Assembly: GCA_963591145.1 (NCBI GenBank)
Contig: CAVARE010000067.1
Location: forward strand, 1 to 43,560
Direction: 5' to 3'
DNA: 43,560 nt
Source: RGIG5612 sp963591145
GTDB taxonomy: Bacteria; Bacillota; Clostridia; Lachnospirales; Lachnospiraceae
In this document: in pieces, positions 16,460 through 24,856 of the stretch
Layout: each line of letters opens with the position of its first letter
Numbering within the stretch: the stretch's first letter is position 1
Translations under genes and position numbers: made by a program
Notes under the pieces: generated by a model
Told to the model about the DNA's origin: nothing
Seen by the model: the letters and a program-made list of their open reading frames with translations, nothing else
Databases searched by the model: none

Positions 16460-17722
16460 ATGGCTATGACAATGACTCAGAAGATAATGGCTGCCCATGC
16501 AGGTCTTGACAGCGTTAAGGCAGGAGACCTGATTGAAGCCAAATTAGATCTTGTTCTGGGTAATGATGTTACAACACCTGTTGCAATTGGCGTGTTCAAG
16601 GGCGCAGGCTTTACTAAAGTATTTGATAAAGACAAGATTGCAATAGTATTAGACCACTATACACCATGCAAGGATATAAAGTCAGCACAGTTATGTGCTG
16701 CAGCGAGAGCATTTGCCAATGAGCAGCAGATCACTAATTTCTTTGATGTAGGATGCGTAGGCATTGAGCATGCACTTCTTCCAGAAAAAGGTCTCGTAGG
16801 ACCTGGCGACATGGTTATCGGTGCTGACTCACATACATGTACCTATGGCGCGCTGGGTGCATTCTCAACTGGCGTTGGTTCTACAGATATGGCAGCCGGA
16901 ATGGCAGCCGGAGAGAACTGGTTCAAGGTTCCGGAAGCCATTAAGATCGTGCTTAAAGGCAAATTACAGAAATATGTTACAGGTAAGGATGTAATACTTC
17001 ATCTCATCGGCTTGATCGGTGTAGACGGAGCTTTATATAAATCTATGGAATTTACAGGTGAGGGCGTTGCATCTCTTAGCATGGATGACCGTTTCACTAT
17101 CGCCAATATGGCTATTGAGGCGGGCGGCAAGAACGGAATCTTCCCTGTAGATGAGAAAACTCTGGAATACTGCAAGGGCAGATTCAATCGTGAGATCAAG
17201 GTATATGAAGCTGATCCGGATGCAGTTTATGAGAGAGAGGTTGTTATCGACTTAGATAAGCTTGAGCCTACAGTTTCGCTGCCGCATCTGCCATCTAATA
17301 CTAAGACGGCCAGGGAAGTAGCTGGAATGAAGATAGATCAGGTAGTGATTGGTTCATGTACGAATGGCCGTATCAGCGATATGAGAGCTGCAGCCAGCAT
17401 CTTAAAGGGACGCAAGGTTGCTAAGGGCATCCGCTGCATCGTTATCCCGGCGACACAGGACGTTTACCTTCAGTGCATAAGAGAAGGTCTTACAGAAATC
17501 TTCATTGAAGCAGGCTGCGCAGTTTCCACACCTACATGCGGTCCTTGTCTGGGCGGACATATGGGTGTCATGAGCGAGAATGAGAGAGCGGTTACTACCA
17601 CGAACAGAAACTTCGTCGGACGTATGGGACATACATCGAGCGAGGTTATCCTTGCAAGTCCTTATGTGGCTGCAGCTTCAGCTGTTGCAGGCGTGGTAGC
17701 ATTGCCGGAAGATTTGAAATAA
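16460..17722 (+). CDS. leuC: 3-isopropylmalate dehydratase, large subunit
   Basis: This catalytic aconitase-fold subunit (420 aa) of isopropylmalate isomerase converts 2- to 3-isopropylmalate in leucine synthesis. It is the shorter LeuC type found in archaea and many anaerobes, compared with about 465 aa in enterobacteria. The [4Fe-4S] ligands are the Cys of IGSCTNGRISD and the two Cys of TPTCGPCLGGH. GADSHTCTYGALGAF is also a family signature. AAGGAGG lies 8 bases before the ATG. leuD follows after 17 bases and encodes the partner subunit. Confidence 0.96.
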   Translation: MAMTMTQKIMAAHAGLDSVKAGDLIEAKLDLVLGNDVTTPVAIGVFKGAGFTKVFDKDKIAIVLDHYTPCKDIKSAQLCAAARAFANEQQITNFFDVGCVGIEHALLPEKGLVGPGDMVIGADSHTCTYGALGAFSTGVGSTDMAAGMAAGENWFKVPEAIKIVLKGKLQKYVTGKDVILHLIGLIGVDGALYKSMEFTGEGVASLSMDDRFTIANMAIEAGGKNGIFPVDEKTLEYCKGRFNREIKVYEADPDAVYEREVVIDLDKLEPTVSLPHLPSNTKTAREVAGMKIDQVVIGSCTNGRISDMRAAASILKGRKVAKGIRCIVIPATQDVYLQCIREGLTEIFIEAGCAVSTPTCGPCLGGHMGVMSENERAVTTTNRNFVGRMGHTSSEVILASPYVAAASAVAGVVALPEDLK

Positions 17723-17739
17723 GAAAGGTTGGTATAAAT

Positions 17740-18231
17740 ATGGCACACGGAACAGCTTTTAAATATGGTGACAATGTTGATACTGACGTTATCATTCCTG
17801 CCAGATATCTGAACAATCCTGCAGAGGAAGAGCTGGCCAAGCATTGCATGGAAGATATAGATAAGGATTTTGTAAATAATGTTCATAAGGGCGATATCAT
17901 GATCGGCGGTTACAACTTCGGATGTGGCTCGTCACGTGAGCATGCACCGCTTGCCATCAGGGCAGCAGGAATCTCATGCGTTATCGCTAAGAGCTTTGCC
18001 AGAATTTTCTATAGAAATTCAATCAATATTGGATTTCCTATCCTGGAATGCCCGGAGGCCTGTGACAAGATAAATGCAGGCGATGTTGTTTCAGTTGATT
18101 TTTCAAGCGGCATCATTAAGGATGAAACAACAGGTGAGCAGTTTAAGGCCGCAGCATTCCCGCCATTCATAGAGAATATTATTGCAAATGGCGGGCTGCT
18201 CAGCTACCTGAAGACTAAAGTACAGGCATAA
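17740..18231 (+). CDS. leuD: 3-isopropylmalate dehydratase, small subunit
   Basis: This small subunit (163 aa) carries the swivelling domain of isopropylmalate isomerase and forms the heterodimer with LeuC. The substrate-binding signature GGYNFGCGSSREHAPLAI is near residues 52-69; the N-terminus DNVDTDVIIPARYL is typical. The 163-aa length matches the short LeuD type that pairs with the 420-aa LeuC. It is tightly linked to leuC. Downstream, a 186-bp gap with the palindromic repeat separates it from leuB. Confidence 0.96.
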   Translation: MAHGTAFKYGDNVDTDVIIPARYLNNPAEEELAKHCMEDIDKDFVNNVHKGDIMIGGYNFGCGSSREHAPLAIRAAGISCVIAKSFARIFYRNSINIGFPILECPEACDKINAGDVVSVDFSSGIIKDETTGEQFKAAAFPPFIENIIANGGLLSYLKTKVQA

Positions 18232-18281
18232 CCTAAGTGAGAATGTAACTATTCAGAATAGGTACGTGAGAATTAATGATG

Positions 18282-18380
18282 CTGCGCCGTGCCGGGACGG
18301 CGCAGTCCACTGCGAGAAAACAATCAGCGAAGGCGTTTCCGAGCAGTGGCTGCACGCCGAGGTTCACGGCACGTGCGCAG
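18282..18380. repeat. Dispersed palindromic repeat, copy C
   Basis: The core 18289-18372 (GTGCCG...CGGCAC) is nearly identical to the reverse complement of copy A, including the loop AATCAGCGAAGGC; the differences are a handful of substitutions and two single-base indels. Local outer arms CTGCGC (18282-18287) and GCGCAG (18375-18380) extend the stem. It fills the leuD-leuB gap. An apparent upstream extension of leuB reads through it but has no ribosome-binding site. Confidence 0.85.
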
Positions 18381-18417
18381 TGATTTATTTACATATAATC
18401 AGATAGGAGACAATAAT

Positions 18418-19485
18418 ATGAACTACAATATAGCATTGGTTAAGGGCGATGGAATCGGTCCTGAGATAGTTGACAGTGCGGTAAGGGTACTCGAGGTCAT
18501 CGGCGAGAAGTATGGCCATACATTTAACTGTACACCATATCTGGCTGGCGGATGCGCAATTGATGCCACTGGCAAGCCTCTTCCTGAAGAAACAGTACAG
18601 GGCTGCATTAACAGTGACAGCGTTCTTCTAGGCGCAGTCGGCGGACCTAAGTGGGATAAGCTTCCTGGAGATATCAGACCTGAGAAGGCTCTTCTGGGAC
18701 TGAGAAAGGCACTGGGACTATTTACCAACCTCAGACCTGCTAAGATCTACGATGCGCTGGCAGATGCATGCACATTAAGACCTGATATTGTAGCAAATGG
18801 ATTCGATCTTGTAATCGTAAGAGAACTTACAGGCGGCATCTACTTCGGCGAGAGAGGAAGAAGAGAAGGCCAGTACGGACCTGAAGCCTATGATACTGAA
18901 GCATACAGCGTAATGGAGATTGAACGTATCGCCAGAGTTGCATTTGAAACAGCTATGAAGCGTCGCAAGAAGCTAGTAAGCATCGATAAGGCCAATGTTC
19001 TTGAAACCTCCAGACTGTGGAGAGAGACGGTTCATCGTATCGGCGAGGAATATCCAGAAGTACAGCTCAGCGATATGCTGGTAGATAATGCAGCTATGCA
19101 GCTGGTAAGAAATCCGTCAGAATTCGACGTTATCGTAACCTCTAATATGTTCGGTGACATCCTCTCTGATGAAGCTTCTCAGATTACAGGTTCTATAGGA
19201 CTTCTTGCTTCATCTTCTATGGGAAGCGGCAAATGCGGCTTATATGAGCCTATCCACGGCTCAGCACCTGATATTGCAGGCAAGGGTATTGCCAACCCTA
19301 TTGCTACGATTCTTTCGGCAGGAATGATGCTCAGATATTCATTTGGCCTCGAGAAGGAAGCTGATGCAATTGAAAAGGCAGTAAATGACACTCTTATCGC
19401 AGGACTTAGAACAGCTGATATAGCTAATGGTGGAGAGTATATTTCTACAACACAGATGACTGACGAAATTATATCCAGATTATAA
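18418..19485 (+). CDS. leuB: 3-isopropylmalate dehydrogenase
   Basis: This NAD-dependent beta-decarboxylating dehydrogenase (355 aa) oxidises 3-isopropylmalate to 2-oxoisocaproate. The N-terminal GDGIGPEI (residues 10-17), the substrate-binding VRELTGGIYFGERG, DKANVLETSRLWRE, and the Asp-rich TSNMFGDILSDEASQ with the NAD loop EPIHGSAPDIAGKGIANP are all present. The TGGIYFG form of the loop is that of LeuB rather than isocitrate dehydrogenase. The ATG at 18418 follows AGGAGA; earlier in-frame starts fall in the repeat. leuA begins 15 bases after the stop. Confidence 0.97.
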   Translation: MNYNIALVKGDGIGPEIVDSAVRVLEVIGEKYGHTFNCTPYLAGGCAIDATGKPLPEETVQGCINSDSVLLGAVGGPKWDKLPGDIRPEKALLGLRKALGLFTNLRPAKIYDALADACTLRPDIVANGFDLVIVRELTGGIYFGERGRREGQYGPEAYDTEAYSVMEIERIARVAFETAMKRRKKLVSIDKANVLETSRLWRETVHRIGEEYPEVQLSDMLVDNAAMQLVRNPSEFDVIVTSNMFGDILSDEASQITGSIGLLASSSMGSGKCGLYEPIHGSAPDIAGKGIANPIATILSAGMMLRYSFGLEKEADAIEKAVNDTLIAGLRTADIANGGEYISTTQMTDEIISRL

Positions 19486-19500
19486 ATTGGAGGGGCAGAA

Positions 19501-21198
19501 TTGAAAGGATACGAGAAATACATCCCATTTGTACCGCAGCCGATCAAGAATCGTACATGGCCTGATAATCAGATCACTAAGGCACCGATATGGTGCTCCG
19601 TGGATCTGCGTGACGGTAATCAGGCTCTGATCGATCCTATGAATATGCAGGAAAAACTTGAGATGTTCCATATGCTGGTTGATGAGATCGGTGTGAAGGA
19701 AGTAGAGATAGGTTTTCCTAGTGCTTCGGATACGGATTATGAGATTTGCCGTGAACTGATAGAAGGGGGACATATTCCTGATGATGTAACGATTCAGGTA
19801 TTGGTTCAGGCAAGAGAGCACCTTATTAAGAAAACATTTGAGGCTATCAAGGGTGCAAAACATGTTATATTGCATTTCTATAATTCCACATCCACACTTC
19901 AGCGTGAAGTGGTGTTTGGCACAGATGTGGAAGGCGTTAAGAAGATAGCAGTTGACGCTGCTAATCTGATTTATGAGATGGCTCAGCCTGTCATAGAAAG
20001 CGGTGTTGATTTCAGGTATCAATATTCACCAGAGTCCTTCATGGGAACTGAGATGGATGCAGCTGCAGAGATCTGCGCAGCGGTACTGGATGCACTTCAT
20101 GCAGATGAACAGCATAAGGTTATCCTGAACCTTCCTACAACAGTTGAGAACTGTATGCCGAATCAATTTGCAGATGAGTTGGAATATTTTACGAGAGTCC
20201 TTCCTGGAAGAGAGAGAGCCATTATCTCACTTCATCCGCATAATGACAGGGGCTGCGGCGTAGCAACTGCGGAGACAGGACTTCTGGCAGGAGCAGAACG
20301 TATCGAAGCCTGCTTATTTGGCAACGGCGAACGCACAGGCAATGTGGATATGATCACGATTGCCATGAATATGTATATCCAGGGAATTGATCCTGAGCTT
20401 GATTTTAGTCACATGGATAAGATCCGTGAGATGTATGAGCGCTGCACTAAGATGCGGGTTCCTGAGCGTCAGCCATATGCAGGAGATCTGGTATTTACTG
20501 CATTTTCAGGCAGCCATCAGGATGCAATCAACAAGGGCTTCAACTATATGCGTGACCATAAGACTGACAAGTGGATGGTTCCGTATCTTCCTATTGATCC
20601 TACAGACCTGGGTCGTGAATATGAGCCGGTTCGTATCAACAGCCAGAGCGGTAAGGGCGGAGCAGCCTTTATTATGAATCATAAATTTGGCTTCGACATG
20701 CCTAAGGCAATGCATGGAGAGTTCGGCGCTGTCGTTCAGACTGAGACAGACAGAATCGGAACCGAGATCAAGGCTGATGACATTATGGCTCTGTTCGAGA
20801 AGGAATATCTCCAGATCGATAAGCCATATAAGCTGGTTAAGCATGTATTCCATGAAGAAACAGTGGATGGTCACAGCGTTGTTAATTTCTTCGGAACGGT
20901 ATCTCATACGAACCATGCCGGAACTGAGACATTATTTAATGTACAGGGTGAAGGAAATGGTCCTATTGACGCATTCTTCAATGCAATCAAGGGCGAGAAG
21001 ATGAATATGCTGAGCTTCGTTGACTATAAGTCACATGCCCTTACTAAGGGTTCTGACTCGCAGTCTGTTGCATATATTCAGCTCAGAAGTCCTGAAGGCA
21101 AGGATTATTTCGGCGTAGGTTTAAGTCACAATATTAACCTGGCTCCGTTGAAGGCAATCGTATGTGCAATCAATAGGTACAAGAAAGATAATCAGTAA
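19501..21198 (+). CDS. leuA: 2-isopropylmalate synthase (LeuA type 2)
   Basis: This enzyme (565 aa) condenses 2-oxoisovalerate with acetyl-CoA, the committed step to leucine. The TIM-barrel catalytic domain has the divalent-metal motif VDLRDGNQAL near residue 36 and LHPHNDRGCGVA near residue 242. A C-terminal LeuA dimer/allosteric domain (from about 420) should bind leucine. The N-terminus KYIPFVPQPIKNRTWPD marks the fungal/actinobacterial-like long type 2 enzyme. The start is a TTG at 19501 with GGAGGGG five bases upstream. An intrinsic terminator follows and closes the ilv-leu block. Placing leuA last, after leuB, is unlike the common leuABCD order. Confidence 0.95.
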   Translation: MKGYEKYIPFVPQPIKNRTWPDNQITKAPIWCSVDLRDGNQALIDPMNMQEKLEMFHMLVDEIGVKEVEIGFPSASDTDYEICRELIEGGHIPDDVTIQVLVQAREHLIKKTFEAIKGAKHVILHFYNSTSTLQREVVFGTDVEGVKKIAVDAANLIYEMAQPVIESGVDFRYQYSPESFMGTEMDAAAEICAAVLDALHADEQHKVILNLPTTVENCMPNQFADELEYFTRVLPGRERAIISLHPHNDRGCGVATAETGLLAGAERIEACLFGNGERTGNVDMITIAMNMYIQGIDPELDFSHMDKIREMYERCTKMRVPERQPYAGDLVFTAFSGSHQDAINKGFNYMRDHKTDKWMVPYLPIDPTDLGREYEPVRINSQSGKGGAAFIMNHKFGFDMPKAMHGEFGAVVQTETDRIGTEIKADDIMALFEKEYLQIDKPYKLVKHVFHEETVDGHSVVNFFGTVSHTNHAGTETLFNVQGEGNGPIDAFFNAIKGEKMNMLSFVDYKSHALTKGSDSQSVAYIQLRSPEGKDYFGVGLSHNINLAPLKAIVCAINRYKKDNQ

Positions 21199-21228
21199 TT
21201 TGATTTAAAACAGAACAACTTATTTTGG

Positions 21229-21268
21229 AAAAGGCAGAGAGCTTGTTACAAGGCTTGCTGCCTTTTTA
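21229..21268 (+). terminator. Terminator of the ilv-leu block
   Basis: AAAAGGCAG (21229-21237) pairs with CTGCCTTTT (21258-21266), with an inner AGCTTGT/ACAAGGCT pairing, followed by a T run. It is a standard intrinsic terminator 30 bases after leuA. Confidence 0.85.
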
Positions 21269-21627
21269 TATAGGCATGCATTTTAAAAATACACAAAAAA
21301 TAATTTTTATTTGCTAAAAAATATTGCAATATACACAATATAATGCTATATATAAAACATAGATATTAAGCAAGTTACATCGCGTAGATAGGGCATATCT
21401 CATTCTAAAAGTAAACAAGCTTTATATTTCTTTTGTCTAGGATTCTTTGTCTTTAATATCTAATAGTGCCTTATTAGTTTGTTTTCATTTTTGTATTTTG
21501 ATAGTTTTGGTTATTGCTTTAATTGTTTTTATTTAGCTAGAAAGAAGGTGGACGACATGAAAATCATTTAAGCTAGTTACAATAAAAAAAGAAGTATATA
21601 GTGACGTAAAAATACGGAGGTAGATTT
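21269..21627 (+). other. A/T-rich gap with a possible 4-codon minicistron
   Basis: About 360 bases of strongly A/T-rich DNA separate leuA from the secreted-protein gene. I see no gene of normal size. A TATAAT lies at 21339-21344 without a well-spaced -35. At 21557-21571 the ORF ATG-AAA-ATC-ATT-TAA (MKII) has a good Shine-Dalgarno (GAAGGTGG) in front and is bracketed by two AGCTAG hexamers. It could be a leader minicistron or the remnant of a lost gene start. The next gene has its own GGAGG at about 21617. Confidence 0.35.
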
Positions 21628-22047
21628 ATGAAATGCATAAGAAATATTTTCGCAGTTACTATTGTATTATTAATTATGGCAGCTCCAGTAGTTACAAAAG
21701 CAGATTACAATGAGGAATTCAAATTCGCGCTTTATAACTACAGTTCAAGACAGGCTAATGTAGGCGGAACCAACACTAAACCAAATGATGGAGATACATA
21801 TGCTTATGTAAGAGCAATCTCAAGTGGTTCAAACCTAGCAATGCAAGGAGCACAAGTAAATGTTAGAGTCAGAGATAGTAATGATAATTACGCAACGGAG
21901 TATGACACTGTGACTATGTACGATTATACATATACGTTGCCGTATTTACCTTACAAGGCCGTAGGTGGAGCAGAGTATAGATTATATGGAAATGTTGAAG
22001 TTACGAGCGCTTTCCCTGTTACTCTCCATGGCTATTGGTGTCCTTAA
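21628..22047 (+). CDS. Small secreted protein, candidate effector/bacteriocin-like
   Basis: I do not recognise this family with certainty. The 139-residue chain has a Sec signal peptide (MKCIRNIF, then a hydrophobic core to about residue 20) with likely cleavage after TKA. The mature part (about 113 aa) is rich in Tyr, Asn, Thr and Val, alternates polar and hydrophobic residues as beta-strands do, and ends in HGYWCP. The mature part has a single Cys, near its end. It has no lipobox, transmembrane helix or enzymatic motif. A strong hairpin follows, then a lipoprotein and an ABC transporter in the same direction. That order (small Sec-secreted beta protein, then ABC genes) is reminiscent of lactococcin-972-type loci, but the match is architectural only. 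Its base composition is A/T-rich compared with the leu genes. Confidence 0.75.
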   Translation: MKCIRNIFAVTIVLLIMAAPVVTKADYNEEFKFALYNYSSRQANVGGTNTKPNDGDTYAYVRAISSGSNLAMQGAQVNVRVRDSNDNYATEYDTVTMYDYTYTLPYLPYKAVGGAEYRLYGNVEVTSAFPVTLHGYWCP

Positions 22048-22057
22048 TCTGTATTTT

Positions 22058-22086
22058 ATCCAAGGCTGTTAAAAACAGCCTTGGAT
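22058..22086 (+). terminator. Strong hairpin after the secreted-protein gene
   Basis: A perfect 13-bp stem, ATCCAAGGCTGTT with AACAGCCTTGGAT and a 3-base loop, lies 11 bases after the stop. The 3' tail (AGTTTATAAG) has few T, so it may be a partial terminator that leaves the secreted protein made in excess over the transporter. Confidence 0.7.
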
Positions 22087-22127
22087 AGTTTATAAGTTTC
22101 GTAATTTGGTTTTGGAGGAGCTTGTGT

Positions 22128-23186
22128 ATGAATAAAATCCTGGTGTATTTTGTAACAGTGTGCTGTTTGATGATGCTTGGCGCATGTGGAAAAGCAGACG
22201 TTACTAATAAGGGCGTGGAATCAACAAATCGGGCTGATACTACAGAAGAAAATAGGACTGAAGATAATAAATGGAGTCAAACGAAGGTGGAAAAGTCTAT
22301 ATCTGAATGGCTAAATGTGAATGCAGATATAATTGTACCCGAAAATTTTGCTGGCGTCGCGGATAAATATGAAATGGAACTGGTTGATTTTGAAGCTGAA
22401 GATATTTTTGAGGCATTTGAACTTAATCCAGGAGACTTCACCAGCCCTAATGAGAATACGTATTTTAATGATGATTTTGCCATCAACATTGGAACAACAT
22501 ATTTTAGCTTTCATACAGCATCTGGAGATGAATTAGAAAACCTTTATTTTGGCGACGAGTATCGTAGCTCTCAAAATGAGTTGGCCTTTGAAAGTCCTGA
22601 AAATGCTGCAGAGGCTGTGCTTAATTTCATCACGGAAAAATTGAAAATGGATTATAATTTTGCCGTTGAAGAATCTTTTGTTATTGATCCAGAGTCTGAA
22701 AAATTGTTCAATGATGCACATAGAGAAAGTATAGATTTGAAAACAGGCGAGGTGATTGGAGATCAGACTTTTTTTGATGATATAGATGGGGCGTATTGTT
22801 TGAAATTTGGACAGATAATTGATGGCATATTTATAGAACCGGATACGATGGAGAAAAACGGAATATGGATGCCGGGTTTTACAATGAAGTGTATATATTC
22901 TGAAAATGGCATAGAATATTTGATTATGGATGCTCCGATTAATGTGACCAATAAACTTGAAGCTGTAAATGTTGTAGATATTGATACTGTATTAGATAAA
23001 TTGACGGAAAAATTCGATAATATGATAATGACAACAAAATATGAGGTGTATTTAATACAGCTTGAGTATAAATCAACTACAGATATGAGACTGATTCCTG
23101 TATGGAAGGTCACGATGTGGGATGATGAATATGGTTATGATTATCAGGTATGGTTTGATGCTGAGACAGGAATTGAGATCGTATAA
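22128..23186 (+). CDS. Acidic lipoprotein linked to ABC transporter
   Basis: The 352-residue protein begins with a lipoprotein signal: a basic start, a hydrophobic stretch and the lipobox LGAC near residue 20, so it should be anchored to the outer face of the membrane. A Thr/Glu/Asn-rich linker follows. The rest is strongly acidic, with no motif I can name. The C-terminus (LIPVWKVTMWDDEYGY...VWFDAETGIEIV) resembles the PepSY/YycH-like ending in which the last strand follows D-x-x-T-G. The ATG at 22128 has GGAGGAG 7 bases upstream. It lies between the secreted-protein gene and two permease genes, so a role as a sensor, immunity or chaperone component of that unit is plausible but inferred. Confidence 0.8.
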   Translation: MNKILVYFVTVCCLMMLGACGKADVTNKGVESTNRADTTEENRTEDNKWSQTKVEKSISEWLNVNADIIVPENFAGVADKYEMELVDFEAEDIFEAFELNPGDFTSPNENTYFNDDFAINIGTTYFSFHTASGDELENLYFGDEYRSSQNELAFESPENAAEAVLNFITEKLKMDYNFAVEESFVIDPESEKLFNDAHRESIDLKTGEVIGDQTFFDDIDGAYCLKFGQIIDGIFIEPDTMEKNGIWMPGFTMKCIYSENGIEYLIMDAPINVTNKLEAVNVVDIDTVLDKLTEKFDNMIMTTKYEVYLIQLEYKSTTDMRLIPVWKVTMWDDEYGYDYQVWFDAETGIEIV

Positions 23187-23203
23187 GAGAGGATGAGATA
23201 GCG

Positions 23204-24001
23204 ATGCTGAAGGTATTAAAGACAGATATAAATAGGGTATTTTTATCTAAAAACTTCTATTTCGCTGTAGTAGGTATGCTGCTTGTTAACATGCTGAACA
23301 TTTGGGACGAGTTGATGCTTCATAGTCCGTATTGGCAGAGTACATCAGTTCTTTATTTTTTTGTATATAGGCATGGCCTGGGAGGAATATCCATCATATC
23401 TCTGGTACTTATTGTGATGCCAAATGCACTTTCGCTTTCTGAGGATTTTAATACTGGGTTTGTGAAAAATCTATATGTAAGAGAGGGCAGAACGAAATAT
23501 GCATTGTCTAAGATTATTACAACCTTTGCAGCGACATTTATCGCTGTGTTTGTTTCATACGTGATATTCATTTTATCACTAAACACATTTATGCCGTTAT
23601 TTCCTGCGGCTGATAGAATGGAATATTTCAGAAATCGGATATTCTTATTTTCTCTGGCAGAACAAAATTCACTGATATTCTTTGCTTTGCATATAGTTTT
23701 GGAGTGCGTGTCATCTGCATTTTTGTCAATGCTGACTTTGGCGGTTTCGTTAGTCGTTAAAAATAAGTATGTACTGTATTGCATACCCGTTATGGCTGCA
23801 AAGTTATGCGAATTCTTGGGCAGCGCGCTGAGATTACCTCGTTTTCTGAATTGGAATTTGTTTAGAAACAGAACATTGATCGGAGTATTTGAAAATGAAT
23901 CAACAGATTATGTGGCAACGGTAATGTATTTTGTAATAGCTTCAGTTATTGTAGGAACCATCTTTTTATTAGGGGTAAGGAAGAGGGTGGAATATGCATA
24001 G
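23204..24001 (+). CDS. ABC-2-like membrane permease subunit 1
   Basis: The 265-residue protein has about six hydrophobic segments. Its layout is that of ABC-2 type permeases: a short cytoplasmic start (MLKVLKTDINRVFLSKNFYF), a loop with the conserved-looking EDFNTGFVKNLYVREGRTKYALSK type sequence after the second helix, and a C-terminal helix pair. It has no enzymatic motif. It starts 17 bases after the lipoprotein gene and overlaps the next permease gene by 8 bases. With that gene and the ATPase it should form a heteromeric ABC exporter or immunity transporter. The substrate is unknown. The A/T-rich codon use is like that of the lipoprotein gene and unlike the ilv-leu genes. Confidence 0.8.
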   Translation: MLKVLKTDINRVFLSKNFYFAVVGMLLVNMLNIWDELMLHSPYWQSTSVLYFFVYRHGLGGISIISLVLIVMPNALSLSEDFNTGFVKNLYVREGRTKYALSKIITTFAATFIAVFVSYVIFILSLNTFMPLFPAADRMEYFRNRIFLFSLAEQNSLIFFALHIVLECVSSAFLSMLTLAVSLVVKNKYVLYCIPVMAAKLCEFLGSALRLPRFLNWNLFRNRTLIGVFENESTDYVATVMYFVIASVIVGTIFLLGVRKRVEYA

Positions 24002-24854
24002 CATAAGACAGTCGTGGATCATATGCAGGGATAGTCTATATAGGACAGGATGTAACTGCAAATTGTATGTGGCATTATTTCTGATGATGGTTCTCTTTTA
24101 TCAATTTATAGCACCAGTCAGGGAGTTCTCTGAGACAGTAGGAATTAAGGTGAATGGTTGGCTGTATCCATTCCTTACAATGGATAAGTTTATCCAGGTA
24201 GCAATCATTGTGGCGATTGCGTTTGTGTTAAGCGACAATCCTTTTGATGATGGAGTGAATGAGTGGCTGATACTCAGAACGGGGAGAAAGAACTGGATCG
24301 TAGGGAAAATTAGTTATACTTTTATGGTTTCACTATTGATGAGTATAATATGCTTCTTGATGAGTGCTCTGATGCTTATACCGCAGCTGCAGTTTGAAAA
24401 TAAGTGGGGCAAAATTCTTGGAACGCTGGCACAGACGAATGCATCAGCTATAGTAGGAACATTACAGCCAGATTATCAATTGCAGGTTAGTTTGAATCCT
24501 ATAGTTGCATGTTTGTATAGTGTTTTAATGACATTTGCCGTGATGTTTCTGACAGGGATGCTTATATTGTTGTTTAATATGATGTTTGAGAAAGCGATTG
24601 GTCAGCTAATTGGTTTTGGAATAGCTTTTCTGGCCATGTTTGCTCCAAATTTTTCGAATTTATTTGCAGCTTATTATTTTTCGCCTGCCAGCTGGCTGAA
24701 TATATCATTTATTACCAATAGAGAGTTAACAAAATATCCTACAGCATCATATATTGCAATATTCTTGTTATCAGCAATTACTGTGACAATAGTATGTTCG
24801 GTGTTGGTCGCAATAAACAGCAATAAGGTAATAAAAAAGAATCCGAGGGTATGA
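23994..24854 (+). CDS. ABC-2-like membrane permease subunit 2
   Basis: The 286-residue integral membrane protein has about six hydrophobic helices. It shares the ABC-2 pattern of subunit 1: a cytoplasmic N-terminus, a helix, a periplasm-side loop, and a DNPFDDGVNEWLILRTGRKNWIVGKI segment in the position where such permeases have the amphipathic R-x-G-R-x-x-W/Y region. Its start lies within the end of subunit 1 behind GAGGGTGG, and its end overlaps the ATPase reading frame. The tight coupling shows the three proteins act together. The two permeases look like distant paralogues rather than duplicates. Confidence 0.8.
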   Translation: MHSIRQSWIICRDSLYRTGCNCKLYVALFLMMVLFYQFIAPVREFSETVGIKVNGWLYPFLTMDKFIQVAIIVAIAFVLSDNPFDDGVNEWLILRTGRKNWIVGKISYTFMVSLLMSIICFLMSALMLIPQLQFENKWGKILGTLAQTNASAIVGTLQPDYQLQVSLNPIVACLYSVLMTFAVMFLTGMLILLFNMMFEKAIGQLIGFGIAFLAMFAPNFSNLFAAYYFSPASWLNISFITNRELTKYPTASYIAIFLLSAITVTIVCSVLVAINSNKVIKKNPRV

Positions 24855-24856
24855 AA

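Noticed and set aside
18289..18417. Apparent N-terminal extension of leuB starting MPGRRSPL
   Set aside because: It reads through the palindromic repeat, has no ribosome-binding site, and the family start is at 18418. A similar peptide appears from copy A on the other strand, which shows it comes from the repeat.
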